Origin: CAMAVH01 sp046297835
GTDB lineage: Bacteria > Pseudomonadota > Alphaproteobacteria > SMXQ01
Length of the DNA: 64,000 nucleotides
Assembly (NCBI GenBank): GCA_046297835.1
Contig: JBKBHI010000006.1
Location: 1 to 64,000, forward strand
Direction of reading: 5' to 3'
Under the pieces are notes generated by a model. It was not told where the DNA came from. It worked only from the letters and a program-made list of their open reading frames with translations, and did not search any database. The position numbers and the translations under genes are program-made. Below, piece after piece: positions 51,330-60,055 of this stretch. Each line of letters starts with the position of its first letter. The stretch's first letter is position 1.

Positions 51330-51380
51330 GTGCTTGATCCGCTGATTGTTTCGATTGATGTTGCGGTGCAACAAGAGGGC

Positions 51381-51409
51381 ACCTTACTGAGGGGCCGATT
51401 GGCGGTCAA
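51381..51409 (-). promoter_or_regulatory. Promoter of hbd with adjacent inverted repeat
   Basis: On the minus strand TTGACC (51409-51404), a 17-bp spacer and TAAGGT (51386-51381) lie about 50 bp before hbd. Just downstream TGTTGC-ACC-GCAACA is a perfect inverted repeat that could bind a regulator near the transcript start. Confidence 0.5.
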
Positions 51410-51501
51410 TCTCGGCAAATTCACCCATAAATTCAATTGTATGGGGAAATTCAGCGGACTAGGTGGCGCAATGTCGCACCGCGAAAGCGCCGGGGCGGGA
51501 T

Positions 51502-52065
51502 TTAACGGTTCGCGCCCGGCGTCCAGAGCACGTCGGTCACGCCGTCGTCGTTGGCGGCGCGGGCGAGAACGAATAGATGGTCCGACAAGCGGTTGATGTA
51601 GGCGACGGCCAGCGGATTGAGCGGCTCGCGGGCGGCGAGCGCCGTCATGAGGCGTTCGGCGCGGCGCGCCAGGGTGCGGGCCAGATGCAGATGGGCGCTG
51701 GCGGGGCTGCCGCCGGGCAGGACGAAGGATTCGAGCGGCTTCATCTTGGCGTTCATCGCGTCGATCTCGCGCTCCAGCCGGTCGATCTGCGATTGGACGA
51801 TGCGGAGCGCGCCGTTCTTCCTTTCGCCGCCTTCCGGCACGCACAGATCGGCGCCAAGATCGAACAGGTCGTTCTGCACGCGCGCGAGCATCGCGTCGGC
51901 CGCGCCAGAGCAATGCAGGCGCGCGAGGCCGATGGCGGCGTTGGCCTCGTCCACCGCGCCCATGGCCTCGATCCGCACATCGTGCTTGGGCACGCGCGCG
52001 CCGTCGCCGAGCGAGGTCTCGCCCGCATCGCCGCCGCGCGTGTAGATTTTCGTCAGCTTGACCAT
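51502..52065 (-). CDS. Cob(I)alamin adenosyltransferase (PduO-type)
   Basis: A 187-residue enzyme transferring the adenosyl group of ATP to cob(I)alamin. The N-terminal TKIYTRGGDAGETSLGDG ATP loop and EAMGAVDEANAAIGLARL are diagnostic; the C-terminal FVLPGGSPASAHLHLARTLA and YINRLSDHLFVLAR complete the fold. Its product supports class II ribonucleotide reductase and ethylmalonyl-/methylmalonyl-CoA mutases. It begins 7 bp after the small membrane protein gene. Confidence 0.92.
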   Translation of the reverse strand: MVKLTKIYTRGGDAGETSLGDGARVPKHDVRIEAMGAVDEANAAIGLARLHCSGAADAMLARVQNDLFDLGADLCVPEGGERKNGALRIVQSQIDRLEREIDAMNAKMKPLESFVLPGGSPASAHLHLARTLARRAERLMTALAAREPLNPLAVAYINRLSDHLFVLARAANDDGVTDVLWTPGANR

Positions 52066-52072
52066 GGCGCGC

Positions 52073-52279
52073 TCAGCGCTGCGCCAGCAGCATGAACAGC
52101 ACGATCAGCAGGATCGCCACCGCTTGCAGGATGACGCGCCAGCGCATCAGCTTGTTCGAGCCGCGCGGATCGTGGCTCTTGCGCGACATGTTGACGACGC
52201 CGATGAAGACGACGGCCAGCGTCGCCACGGCGGCGAGGCCGATCATCACGGTGAAGGCCGTGTTCATGCCTGCGGTCAT
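52073..52279 (-). CDS. Small two-helix membrane protein
   Basis: A 68-residue protein with two helices (AFTVMIGLAAVATLAVVFIG and VILQAVAILLIVLFMLLAQ) joined by a basic loop S-R-K-S-H-D-P-R-G-S-N-K-L-M-R-W-R. This matches the twin-transmembrane family found beside cobalamin adenosyltransferase genes in alphaproteobacteria. AAGGAA seven bases upstream supports the start at 52279. Function unknown. Confidence 0.82.
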   Translation of the reverse strand: MTAGMNTAFTVMIGLAAVATLAVVFIGVVNMSRKSHDPRGSNKLMRWRVILQAVAILLIVLFMLLAQR

Positions 52280-52281
52280 CG

Positions 52282-54003
52282 CTAGTTCCTTCCGTCGAGA
52301 ATGCCGCGCGCGATCACCTGCGCCTGAATCTCCGCCGCGCCCTCGAAAATGTTGAGGATGCGCGCGTCGCACAGCACGCGGCTGATCTGATATTCGAGGG
52401 CGTAGCCGTTGCCGCCGTGAATCTGCAGGGCGTTGTCGGCGTTCGACCAGGCGACCCGCGCGCCGAGCAGTTTCGCCATGCCGGCCTCGCGGTCGCAGCG
52501 GCGGCCCAAATCCTTCTCGCGCGCGGCGAAATAGGCGAGCTGGCGCGCGATCATGGTCTCGACCGCCATCCAGGCGATCTTGCCGCCGACGCGGGAAAAC
52601 TCGGCGATGCTCCTGCCGAACTGGCGGCGCGTCTGGGCGTAAGAGAGCGCGAGCTCCATGGCGTTCTGCGCCACGCCGACGGCGCGCGCCGCCGTCTGGA
52701 TGCGCGCCGTCTCGAAGGTCTGCATCAATTGCTTGAAGCCCTGGCCTTCGACGCCGCCGAGCAGATTCTCCGCCGGCACGACGAATTCGTCAAAGCCGAG
52801 CTCGTATTCTTTCATGCCGCGATAGCCGAGCACTTCGATCTCGCCGCCGGTCATGCCTGCGGCCGGGAACGGATTTTCGTCCGTGCCGCGCGGCTTCTCG
52901 GCGAGGAACATCGAGAGCCCTCTCCAGCCCGCTTCGTTCGGATCGGTGCGCGCCAGGAGCGTCATCATGTCCGAGCGCGCGGCGTGGGTGATCCAGGTCT
53001 TGTTGCCGGTGATCAGATAGACGTCCTGGCCGTCCCGCGTCGCGCGCACGGCGCGGGTGCGTAAGCTCCCGAGGTCCGAGCCGGTGTTGGGTTCGGTGAA
53101 GACGGCGGTCGGCAGAATCTCGCCGCTGGCGATCTTCGGCAGATATTTCTGTTTCTGCGCCTCGGTGCCGCCGAGGCGGATGAGCTCGCCGGCGATCTCC
53201 GAGCGCGTGCCGAGCGAGCCGACGCCGATATAGCCGCGGCTCAATTCCTCGGTGACGACGCAGAGCGCGATGCGGTTCATCGCCAGGCCGCCGTATTCTT
53301 CCGGCACCGTGAGGCCGAAGACGCCAAGCTCGGCGAGCTTGTCGATCACGTCGATCGGGATCAGCTCGTTCGCCAGGTGCCAGCCGTGCGCGTGCGGCGC
53401 GATGGCGTCCTCGGTGAAGCGGCGAAATTCGCTCTGCACCGCGTCCAGCGTCTCGTCGCCGAGGCCGGGCTCGCCGAAGCGGCCTTCGCCCACCAGTTCG
53501 GCGAGGCGCTGGCGCGCGGCGGCGGTGTTGCCGGCGGCGATCAGCTCGCTGACGGCGGGAACGAACAGGGCGCGCAACGATTCGTGCGGCAGGCCCATGT
53601 CGCCGTGGCGCGCGATCTCGCCTTGGGCGAGCGGGATGCCGCCGGCGAGCTGGGCGAGATATTCGCCGTAGGCCGCCTGGAGGATGAGGCGCTCCAGCTC
53701 GCCGAATTTTCCGTCGGCGTCGAGCCGTTCGCCCCAGGCGAGCATCTGCGCCAGGGCTTCGACATAGGTGGCGGTCCAGGCCAGCGCGTGCGCGGCGAAT
53801 TGATGCCGGTCGAGCCGCGCGGCGTCGACTTTGCCGCCCCCTGTCGGTCCATCGGCGACGACCAAAGCGGCGACCGATCCGCGCGCCGCCTCGCCATAGG
53901 CGCGCGCCGCGCCGAGCGCGTCCCGGCATAGCGGCAGCAGGCGCGCCGCCGGCAGGGCGAGGGCGGATTCGGTCGCGGCGGTTTCACGGATGTTCGCGGT
54001 CAT
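52282..54003 (-). CDS. mcd: (2S)-methylsuccinyl-CoA dehydrogenase
   Basis: A 573-residue acyl-CoA dehydrogenase with a 170-residue extra N-terminal helical domain (VDAARLDRHQFAAHALAWTA, then YGEYLAQLAGGIPLAQGEIA) typical of the ethylmalonyl-CoA-pathway enzyme. The FAD domain has VFTEPNTGSDLGSLRTRAVR and LITGNKTWITHAARSDMM, and the C-terminal part HGGNGYALEYQISRVLCDAR. It oxidises methylsuccinyl-CoA to mesaconyl-CoA. Its stop is 2 bp from the small membrane protein gene, so mcd leads that operon. Confidence 0.87.
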   Translation of the reverse strand: MTANIRETAATESALALPAARLLPLCRDALGAARAYGEAARGSVAALVVADGPTGGGKVDAARLDRHQFAAHALAWTATYVEALAQMLAWGERLDADGKFGELERLILQAAYGEYLAQLAGGIPLAQGEIARHGDMGLPHESLRALFVPAVSELIAAGNTAAARQRLAELVGEGRFGEPGLGDETLDAVQSEFRRFTEDAIAPHAHGWHLANELIPIDVIDKLAELGVFGLTVPEEYGGLAMNRIALCVVTEELSRGYIGVGSLGTRSEIAGELIRLGGTEAQKQKYLPKIASGEILPTAVFTEPNTGSDLGSLRTRAVRATRDGQDVYLITGNKTWITHAARSDMMTLLARTDPNEAGWRGLSMFLAEKPRGTDENPFPAAGMTGGEIEVLGYRGMKEYELGFDEFVVPAENLLGGVEGQGFKQLMQTFETARIQTAARAVGVAQNAMELALSYAQTRRQFGRSIAEFSRVGGKIAWMAVETMIARQLAYFAAREKDLGRRCDREAGMAKLLGARVAWSNADNALQIHGGNGYALEYQISRVLCDARILNIFEGAAEIQAQVIARGILDGRN

Positions 54004-54142
54004 GCGTCTAAACGGCGGAGAAGGGGGAGGCGTCGCGTCGGCGCGGCGGCGGATTTTTCGTCGGGCCGGGACTCTGGCCCCGCAGAGCGCTTGCGTCAAG
54101 GCGAGCCGCCGGGTAAGCGAGAAGGAAACAAGCAAGGGCCTC

Positions 54143-55063
54143 ATGGCGTTCCTCGATCATATCCGCGTCTGCAACGAGCACGATCCGGCGCGCTATCTGC
54201 CGTTCGTTGTCGCGGGCCAGCGCGTCGGCTGGGTCGGACGCGACTTCGCCGGTCGGCTCGCCGCCTTTCCGCGCGTCTTCGCTATCGGCGGCGCGGCGGT
54301 GACGATGAATCCGGGCTTAAGCGATTTCGACGCGCGCTCGGCGGCGATGCGCGAGGTGACCGACGCCCTGCGCGCCGACGGCACGGTGACAGCCTGGCGC
54401 GACGAGTTCTATGCCGTCGCGCCGCGCTTCGGGGCGGAGCCGCTGCTGCGCGTCGAGCGCGCCGCCGCGCCCAAGTTCGGCGTCACCTCGCTCGGCGTGC
54501 ACCTCAACGGCATCGTGCGCGCCAAGGACGCAAATGGGGGCGAGCGCCTCAGCATGTGGGTGTCGCGCCGCAGCGCCACCAAGGCGACCTATCCCAACGA
54601 GCTCGACAATCTATGCGCCGGCGGCATCGCCCACGGCCACGGCGTCCACGACACGCTGATCAAGGAAGCCGGCGAGGAGGCGAGCATTCCGCCGGAGATC
54701 GCCATGCGCGCCCGTCCCGCCAGCGCGATCACCTATTGCTGCGAGCGCGACGGCGGCCTGCGCCCCGACATCCTGTTCGTTTACGATCTGGAACTGCCGG
54801 CGGATTTCACGCCGCGACCGAACGACGGCGAAAGCGCCGGCTTCGAACTATGGCCGATCGAGCGCGTGTTGCAGACGGTGCGCGACGGCTTCGATTTCAA
54901 GTTCAACTGCAATCTCGTGATCATCGATTTCCTCATCCGCGAAGGCTTGATCGGGCCGGACGAGCCGAGCTATCTCGCGCTGGTGGCGGGCCTGCGCCGC
55001 TGGGTCGGCGGGGTCTCGGCCGGGGACATGATCGAATTCGGCGCGCAGAAGGGGCCGCGATAA
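54143..55063 (+). CDS. NUDIX hydrolase with DUF4743 N-terminus
   Basis: A 306-residue protein. Residues 1-120 form the DUF4743 domain (MAFLDHIRVCNEHDPARYLP, then FVVAGQRVGWVGRDFAGRL). The NUDIX box is GGIAHGHGVHDTLIKEAGEE. Relatives include thiamine-pyrophosphate-related hydrolases (Tnr3-like). It would cleave a nucleoside-diphosphate derivative. ATG 54143 gives the family start. It abuts the esterase gene with no gap and is divergent from mcd. Confidence 0.88.
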   Translation: MAFLDHIRVCNEHDPARYLPFVVAGQRVGWVGRDFAGRLAAFPRVFAIGGAAVTMNPGLSDFDARSAAMREVTDALRADGTVTAWRDEFYAVAPRFGAEPLLRVERAAAPKFGVTSLGVHLNGIVRAKDANGGERLSMWVSRRSATKATYPNELDNLCAGGIAHGHGVHDTLIKEAGEEASIPPEIAMRARPASAITYCCERDGGLRPDILFVYDLELPADFTPRPNDGESAGFELWPIERVLQTVRDGFDFKFNCNLVIIDFLIREGLIGPDEPSYLALVAGLRRWVGGVSAGDMIEFGAQKGPR

Positions 55064-55759
55064 ATGACCAGCTATCCGAAACTCGAAGGCCCGTCGCTCG
55101 AGCCGGCTTCCGGCGGCCCTGCCAAGCAGCTCGTCGTGCTGCTGCACGGCTACGGCGCCGACGGCAACGACCTGATCGGCCTCGCGCCGCATTTCGCGCA
55201 GGCGCTGCCCGACGCGGCCTTCGTCTCGCCGCACGCGCCCTACGCTTGCGAGCTAGCGCCGTTCGGCCGGCAATGGTTCAGCCTGAACGACCGCGCGCCG
55301 GCGCGCATGTACGAGGGCGCTTGCGCCGCCGCGCCGATTCTCGACCGCTTCCTCGATCTGGAGCTCGGCGCGCGCAAGCTGGCGGACGCGCAGCTCGCGC
55401 TGATCGGCTTTTCGCAGGGCACGATGACGGCGCTCCATGTCGGCCTGCGCCGCGTCGCGCCGTGCGCCGGCATCCTCGGCTATTCCGGCGCGCTGGTCGG
55501 CGCGGAGAGCCTTGGCGCGGAGCTCCGGGTGCGCCCGCCGGTCATGCTGATCCACGGCGACGACGATCCGGTGGTGGATTTCAACCTGCACAAATTGTCG
55601 TTGAACACGCTCGAGGCGCTCGACGTGCCGGTCGAGGGCCATGCGCGGCCCGGGCTCGGCCATAGCATCGACGCCGAGGGCCTGGCGTTCGGCATCGATT
55701 TCCTGCGCCGCGTCTTCGGCCCGCCACCTGAAAGTTTATTGCTCGGACACCCCTTCTAG
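55064..55759 (+). CDS. Phospholipase/carboxylesterase family hydrolase
   Basis: A 231-residue alpha/beta hydrolase. LVVLLHGYGADGNDLIGLAP gives the oxyanion loop, the Ser nucleophile is in LALIGFSQGTMTALHVGLRR, Asp in PVMLIHGDDDPVVDF and His in GLGHSIDAEGL. It matches the YpfH/serine carboxylesterase family that hydrolyses short acyl esters. ATG follows the NUDIX stop directly. Confidence 0.88.
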   Translation: MTSYPKLEGPSLEPASGGPAKQLVVLLHGYGADGNDLIGLAPHFAQALPDAAFVSPHAPYACELAPFGRQWFSLNDRAPARMYEGACAAAPILDRFLDLELGARKLADAQLALIGFSQGTMTALHVGLRRVAPCAGILGYSGALVGAESLGAELRVRPPVMLIHGDDDPVVDFNLHKLSLNTLEALDVPVEGHARPGLGHSIDAEGLAFGIDFLRRVFGPPPESLLLGHPF

Positions 55760-55879
55760 GGGTTCGAAAGCGCGACCCCTACCAGGGCTTGCGAAAAAGC
55801 GCGCACCGGTCTTGAAACGGTCATCGGCCTGTTGTTTGATATGCTCTGTGGAGAGGGTTTTATCCCCAGGGAGTGAGCG

Positions 55880-56443
55880 TTGCTTGCCTCGCCAGATAGC
55901 TGCCCCGCGCTGGTCCTGAACGCCGATTTTCGGCCGCTTTCCTATTTTCCGTTGTCGCTATGGCCCTGGCAGGAAGCCGTGAAGGCGGTGTTTCTCGGGC
56001 GCGTCAACATCGTCTCCGAATACGACCGCGAGGTGCATTCGCCGACGCGCGCCATGCGCCTGCCGTCGGTCGTGTCGCTGAAGGATTACATCCCGGCGGC
56101 GCGCCGCCCGGCCTTCACACGGTTCAACGTGTTCCTGCGCGACCGCTTCTCCTGCCAATATTGCGGCGTGCGCAGCCCGGCCGAAGGGCTGACCTTCGAC
56201 CATGTGATCCCCAAATCGCTCGGCGGCCGCACCAGCTGGTCGAACGTGGTGGCGGCGTGCGAGCCGTGCAATCTCAAGAAGGGCGGCGTGATGCCGGTCG
56301 AGGCGCATATGTTCCCGCGCGTCCGCCCGGTGCAGCCGACGACGATCCAGCTGCAGGAAAACGGCCGCGCCTATCCGCCCAACTATCTGCACGAAAGCTG
56401 GCGCGACTTCCTCTATTGGGACAGCGAGCTGGAGCAGGCTTAG
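55880..56443 (+). CDS. HNH endonuclease
   Basis: A 187-residue protein starting at TTG 55880, six bases after GGGAG; no ATG is available upstream in frame, so the TTG start is likely. CPALVLNADFRPLSYFPLSL opens the family. The HNH region includes CQYCGVRSPAEGLTFDHVIP, KSLGGRTSWSNVVAACEPCN with two CxxC zinc pairs. This family is widespread in proteobacteria with a housekeeping-like context; role unknown. Confidence 0.9.
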   Translation: MLASPDSCPALVLNADFRPLSYFPLSLWPWQEAVKAVFLGRVNIVSEYDREVHSPTRAMRLPSVVSLKDYIPAARRPAFTRFNVFLRDRFSCQYCGVRSPAEGLTFDHVIPKSLGGRTSWSNVVAACEPCNLKKGGVMPVEAHMFPRVRPVQPTTIQLQENGRAYPPNYLHESWRDFLYWDSELEQA

Positions 56444-56557
56444 CTTCCGGCCGCTGCGCGGAAAAGTTCTCTGCCGCGTCAGGGAACCGGCTACACTTGC
56501 GCCAAGAAGCGCGTCGAGCGCCTCGGTCGTCGCCCGCCCAGCCAGGAGGCCCCGTTC

Positions 56558-57544
56558 ATGGAAGCGTTCGCGCCCAGCCCGTTCCTGATCTTCGTCATCA
56601 GCGTCGCTTTCGTCGCCTTCGTCGTCATCTACGCCGGCGTCAAAACGGTGCCGCAGGCCGAGGAATGGACGATCGAGCGGTTCGGCAAATACACCCGCAC
56701 CCTGTCGCCAGGCCTCAATCTCATCATCCCCTTCGTCGACCGTATCGGCGCGAAACTGTCGATGCGCGAGACGGTGATCGACATTCCGTCGCAGGACGTC
56801 ATCACCTACGACAACGCTTCGGTGACGACCGACGCCGTGGTGTTCTTCCAGGTGGTCGATGCCGCCGCCGCGGCCTACGAGGTCGATGACCTGCGCCAGT
56901 CCGTGACCCAACTGGCGATGACCAACACGCGCTCGGTGATCGGCTCGATGTCGCTCGACGACGTGCTGTCCAAGCGCGACGACATCAACGAGCGGCTGCT
57001 GCGCGTCATCGATTCGGCGACGAGCCCATGGGGCATCAAGGTCACCCGCATCGAGATCAAGGAGTTGGCCCCGCCCGCCGATCTGACCGACGCCATGGGC
57101 CAGCAGATGAAGGCCGAGCGCTTGAAGCGCGCTGAAATTCTCACCGCCGAGGGTCAGAAGCAATCGGCGATTCTGCGCGCCGAGGGCCAGAAGCAGGCCG
57201 CCATTCTCGAAGCCGAAGGCCGCCGCGAGGCCGCCTTCCGCGACGCCGAAGCGCGCGAGCGCGAAGCCGAGGCTGAGGGTAAAGCGACCCTGTCGGTGTC
57301 GCAGGCCATCGCCGCCGGCGACATCCAGGCGGTCAATTATTTCGTCGCCCAGCGCTATATCGTCGCGCTGGAGAAGCTTGCCAGCGCGCCGAACCAGAAG
57401 GTGCTGATGATGCCGGTGGAGGCCAGCGCCGTGCTCGGGAGCCTCGGCGGCATCACCGAATTGGCCAGATCGGCCTTTGGTCCCGGCGGCGGCGACAAAG
57501 CGCAAGGCGGGCAACCGCAAGGACAGGGGCCATGGACGCGCTGA
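56558..57544 (+). CDS. SPFH/band 7 (stomatin-like) protein
   Basis: A 328-residue membrane protein: one N-terminal helix (FLIFVISVAFVAFVVIYAGV), then the SPFH domain with AEEWTIERFGKYTRTLSPGL, and DVVTYDNASVT-like sequence. The region 190-250 (QMKAERLKRAEILTAEGQKQ) is a long coiled coil. It forms membrane microdomains with the NfeD-like partner encoded next (13-bp overlap). Resembles E. coli QmcA. Confidence 0.9.
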   Translation: MEAFAPSPFLIFVISVAFVAFVVIYAGVKTVPQAEEWTIERFGKYTRTLSPGLNLIIPFVDRIGAKLSMRETVIDIPSQDVITYDNASVTTDAVVFFQVVDAAAAAYEVDDLRQSVTQLAMTNTRSVIGSMSLDDVLSKRDDINERLLRVIDSATSPWGIKVTRIEIKELAPPADLTDAMGQQMKAERLKRAEILTAEGQKQSAILRAEGQKQAAILEAEGRREAAFRDAEAREREAEAEGKATLSVSQAIAAGDIQAVNYFVAQRYIVALEKLASAPNQKVLMMPVEASAVLGSLGGITELARSAFGPGGGDKAQGGQPQGQGPWTR

Positions 57545-57996
57545 TCGAGTGGATGTGGGATATCTCGTTCTGGCATTGGTGGGCGCTCGCCGCACTGCTG
57601 ATCGCGATCGAGGTGATGACGCCGACGACCTATCTGCTATGGCCGGCGATCTCGGCCGCCGTGGTCGGCGCCATCGTCGCCGTGATCGGGCCGTTCGATT
57701 GGCGCTTGCAGGTGCTGGTTTTCGCTTTGCTGTCCATCGTCACCGGCGTGGTCTGGGCCCGCCTCGCGCCGCGCCGCCAAGCGGCGAGCGGCGACGACCG
57801 GCTCAACAACCGCGGCCAAAGCCATCTCGGCCGCCGGCTGCATCTGACCCGCGCCTTGCCCGACGGGCGCGGCCAGGTGCAGATCGACGATAGCTGGTGG
57901 ACGGCGAAATCGGCCGACGGCGCGCCGCTGGAAAACGGCGCGTTCGTCGAAGTGATCGGCAACGAGGGAACCGTGCTGATCCTTAAGCCGGTGTGA
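57532..57996 (+). CDS. NfeD-like protein (SPFH partner)
   Basis: A 154-residue protein with three helices (HWWALAALLIAIEVMTPTTY, then AISAAVVGAIVAVIGPFDWR, LQVLVFALLSIVTGVVWARL) and a C-terminal OB-fold (RGQVQIDDSWWTAKSADGAP). NfeD proteins pair with stomatin-type proteins. It overlaps the SPFH gene by 13 bp, indicating cotranslation, and converges on coq7 11 bp away. Confidence 0.9.
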   Translation: MDALIEWMWDISFWHWWALAALLIAIEVMTPTTYLLWPAISAAVVGAIVAVIGPFDWRLQVLVFALLSIVTGVVWARLAPRRQAASGDDRLNNRGQSHLGRRLHLTRALPDGRGQVQIDDSWWTAKSADGAPLENGAFVEVIGNEGTVLILKPV

Positions 57997-58007
57997 TCGG
58001 CGCGAGA

Positions 58008-58577
58008 TTAGAAGCGCGTCGAGAGCCAGATGGCGAGGCGCGCGCCGCCCTTCACCACCGTCGAAAGCGCGTCGTAGAGCGGCGCGTCCTTCGCGCCGTA
58101 ATCGAGCGCCGTTTCGCCGTGGCCCATCTCGTCGGCGCGAAATTCCTCGATGGTCGCTTTCAGCGCCGGGTCGTCGTCGCCGAGCGCTTCGGCCTGGTGA
58201 CGGTAATGCTCCTCGATCACTTCCTCGACCGCCACGGTGCAGGCCATGGCGGCTTTCGGCCCCATCAGCGCCGAGGCCGCGCCGAGCGCGAAGCCGGCGG
58301 CGTCCCATAGCGGGGACAGGACCGTCGGGCGCACGCGGCGCTCGGCGAGCAACTTGTCGAAATGCTCGAGATGGCGCTTCTCCTGCGCCGCCATATGGCG
58401 GATCGCGCGCGCGGCGGGGCCGCGCTTGAGCACGGCCATCTGGCCGTCGTAGATGCGCACCGCGCCATGCTCGCCGGCGTGATCGACGCGGATCATGCGT
58501 TCGATCATCGCCGCGCGGTCGGGATCGCCGGGCAGGCGGCGGGGGCGGTCGGGGACGGGATTCGTCGGTTCGGTCAT
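58008..58577 (-). CDS. coq7: Demethoxyubiquinone hydroxylase
   Basis: A 189-residue di-iron hydroxylase for ubiquinone synthesis. Repeats with metal ligands are MIRVDHAGEHGAVRIYDGQM, EKRHLEHFDKLLAERRVRPT, EEVIEEHYRHQAEALGDD and FRADEMGHGETALDYGAKDA, giving the E-x-x-H pairs. The gene is downstream of the DsbB-like gene by 7 bp, a common alphaproteobacterial pair. Confidence 0.93.
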   Translation of the reverse strand: MTEPTNPVPDRPRRLPGDPDRAAMIERMIRVDHAGEHGAVRIYDGQMAVLKRGPAARAIRHMAAQEKRHLEHFDKLLAERRVRPTVLSPLWDAAGFALGAASALMGPKAAMACTVAVEEVIEEHYRHQAEALGDDDPALKATIEEFRADEMGHGETALDYGAKDAPLYDALSTVVKGGARLAIWLSTRF

Positions 58578-58584
58578 GGTCCGC

Positions 58585-59127
58585 CTAAGGCGTCGGGCTT
58601 TTCGCGAAGGTGACGGTCCAGCGCAGGGCGGCGAGGCCGAGGCCTAAGGCCATCAGGAAATTATAGCCCGCCATCGAGATGCCGAACAGCGACCAGGCGA
58701 TCTCGTCGCAGCGCACGACCGGGGCGGCGAGCAGACGTTCGCGCAGTTCCGCCACGCTGGCCGCTCCGCTCACCGTGCCGGAACAGGCAGTCAGCCCCTC
58801 CCACCATTTCTGCTCGACGCCGACATGGAACGCGGCGATGCCGGCGTCGATCAGGAGCGCGAGCGCGCAGAGGCCCATGAGGATGGCGAGGTGGCGGCGC
58901 TTGACGCCGACGCGCGCCAGCCCTGCGCCGACGCCGGCGAGGCCGATGACGGCGATGTAGGGATAGCGCTGCCACAGGCAGAGCGCGCAGGGATGCAGGC
59001 CGCCGATGAATTGGAAGGCGAGAGCGGCGGCGAGGATCAGCACGCTGGCCGCGAGCAGGGCGAGAAAGGCGAGGCGGGCGAAGCCGTCGCCGCGCGGCTG
59101 CAGGGGAACGCCGGGCGTCAGCAGCAT
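58585..59127 (-). CDS. Disulfide bond formation protein DsbB-like
   Basis: A 180-residue inner-membrane protein with four helices. The first Cys pair (C-A-L-C) is in GLHPCALCLWQRYPYIAVIG, the second comprises Cys in TACSGTVSG and the later VRCDEIAWSLFGISMAGYN. The layout matches DsbB, which reoxidises DsbA with quinone. A pairing with coq7 is common. Confidence 0.85.
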   Translation of the reverse strand: MLLTPGVPLQPRGDGFARLAFLALLAASVLILAAALAFQFIGGLHPCALCLWQRYPYIAVIGLAGVGAGLARVGVKRRHLAILMGLCALALLIDAGIAAFHVGVEQKWWEGLTACSGTVSGAASVAELRERLLAAPVVRCDEIAWSLFGISMAGYNFLMALGLGLAALRWTVTFAKSPTP

Positions 59128-59213
59128 GAGATGTCCTCAGATGGCGCGGAGGACCATTGCAGCACGGCGGCGCGCCCTATCGCAAGGGGGCGGGCCAAAC
59201 CGCGCGGCCGCGC

Positions 59214-59945
59214 CTAGATTTTCCAGTCGGGATTGGGCATTTCCTGGAAGGCGTAGCGCAGGGCGTCGCTCCAATAGCCGCCGACGCTGCGGTAATAGTC
59301 GTTGGCCGAATCGACCTCGACCTCGAAGCCGCGCTTGTAGCTGTTCTTGCGGTAAGTCGCGAGATTGATCGGCAGGCCGACCGAGACGTTGCTGCGCATC
59401 GTCGAATCGAACGACAGCAGCGTGCATTTCGCCGCGTCCATCAGGCTCGACTTGTGGGTGATGACGCGGTCGATGATCGGCTTGCCGTATTTGTTCTCGC
59501 CGATCTGGAAATAGGGGCTGTCCGCCGTCGCCTCGATGAAATTGCCCGCCGAATAGATCTGGAACAGGCGGTGGCGCTCGCCCTTGATCTGGCCGCCGAA
59601 GATGAAGGAGACGTTGAACTCGGTGTCCTGCTGGCGCAGCGCGGCGGCGTCCACGTCATGCACCTTGCGCACGGCGGCGCCGACGAGGCGCGCGGCGGCG
59701 AACATGGTCTTGACGTTGAGCAGGCTCTCTTTGCGCTTGGCGGCGATGGCCTCGTTGAGATTCTCGATCACCGCCTGGGTGATGGCGAGATTGCCGGCCG
59801 ACAGCAGCGTCATCACCCGGTTGCCGGGTTTTTCGAAGACGGTGATCTTGCGGAAGGTCGAGACATGGTCGACGCCGGCGTTGGTGCGGGTGTCGGCGGC
59901 GAACAGGAGACCGGACTCGAGAAGAAAACCGACGGCGTAAGTCAT
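59214..59945 (-). CDS. Anbu proteasome-type peptidase
   Basis: A 243-residue HslV/proteasome-beta-like protein (Anbu, BPH). The chain starts M-T-Y-A-V-G-F-L-L, placing the nucleophilic Thr at position 2, followed by ADTRTNAGVDHVSTFRK with the catalytic Asp/Lys region. FGGQIKGERHRLFQIYSAGN and LSFDSTMRSNVSVGLPINLA are family motifs. It oligomerises in the cytoplasm; the substrate is unknown. It is the last gene of a four-gene unit with ATP-grasp, alpha-E and transglutaminase-like genes, 110 bp after the latter. Confidence 0.92.
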   Translation of the reverse strand: MTYAVGFLLESGLLFAADTRTNAGVDHVSTFRKITVFEKPGNRVMTLLSAGNLAITQAVIENLNEAIAAKRKESLLNVKTMFAAARLVGAAVRKVHDVDAAALRQQDTEFNVSFIFGGQIKGERHRLFQIYSAGNFIEATADSPYFQIGENKYGKPIIDRVITHKSSLMDAAKCTLLSFDSTMRSNVSVGLPINLATYRKNSYKRGFEVEVDSANDYYRSVGGYWSDALRYAFQEMPNPDWKI

Positions 59946-60055
59946 GGAGGCGGGATCGGGCTTTGCTGATGGGCGCTTGGCGCGGAGCATATCGGAGCGG
60001 CGACGCAGGCTCCAGGGGGAATGGCTCCCGGGGGAATGGGGCGGGATGGCGCGGC

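Noticed and set aside
55745..55790. tRNA-like GGGGTTCGAAAG
   Set aside because: The TTCGA resembles a T-loop but no acceptor stem, anticodon arm or D-arm can be drawn.
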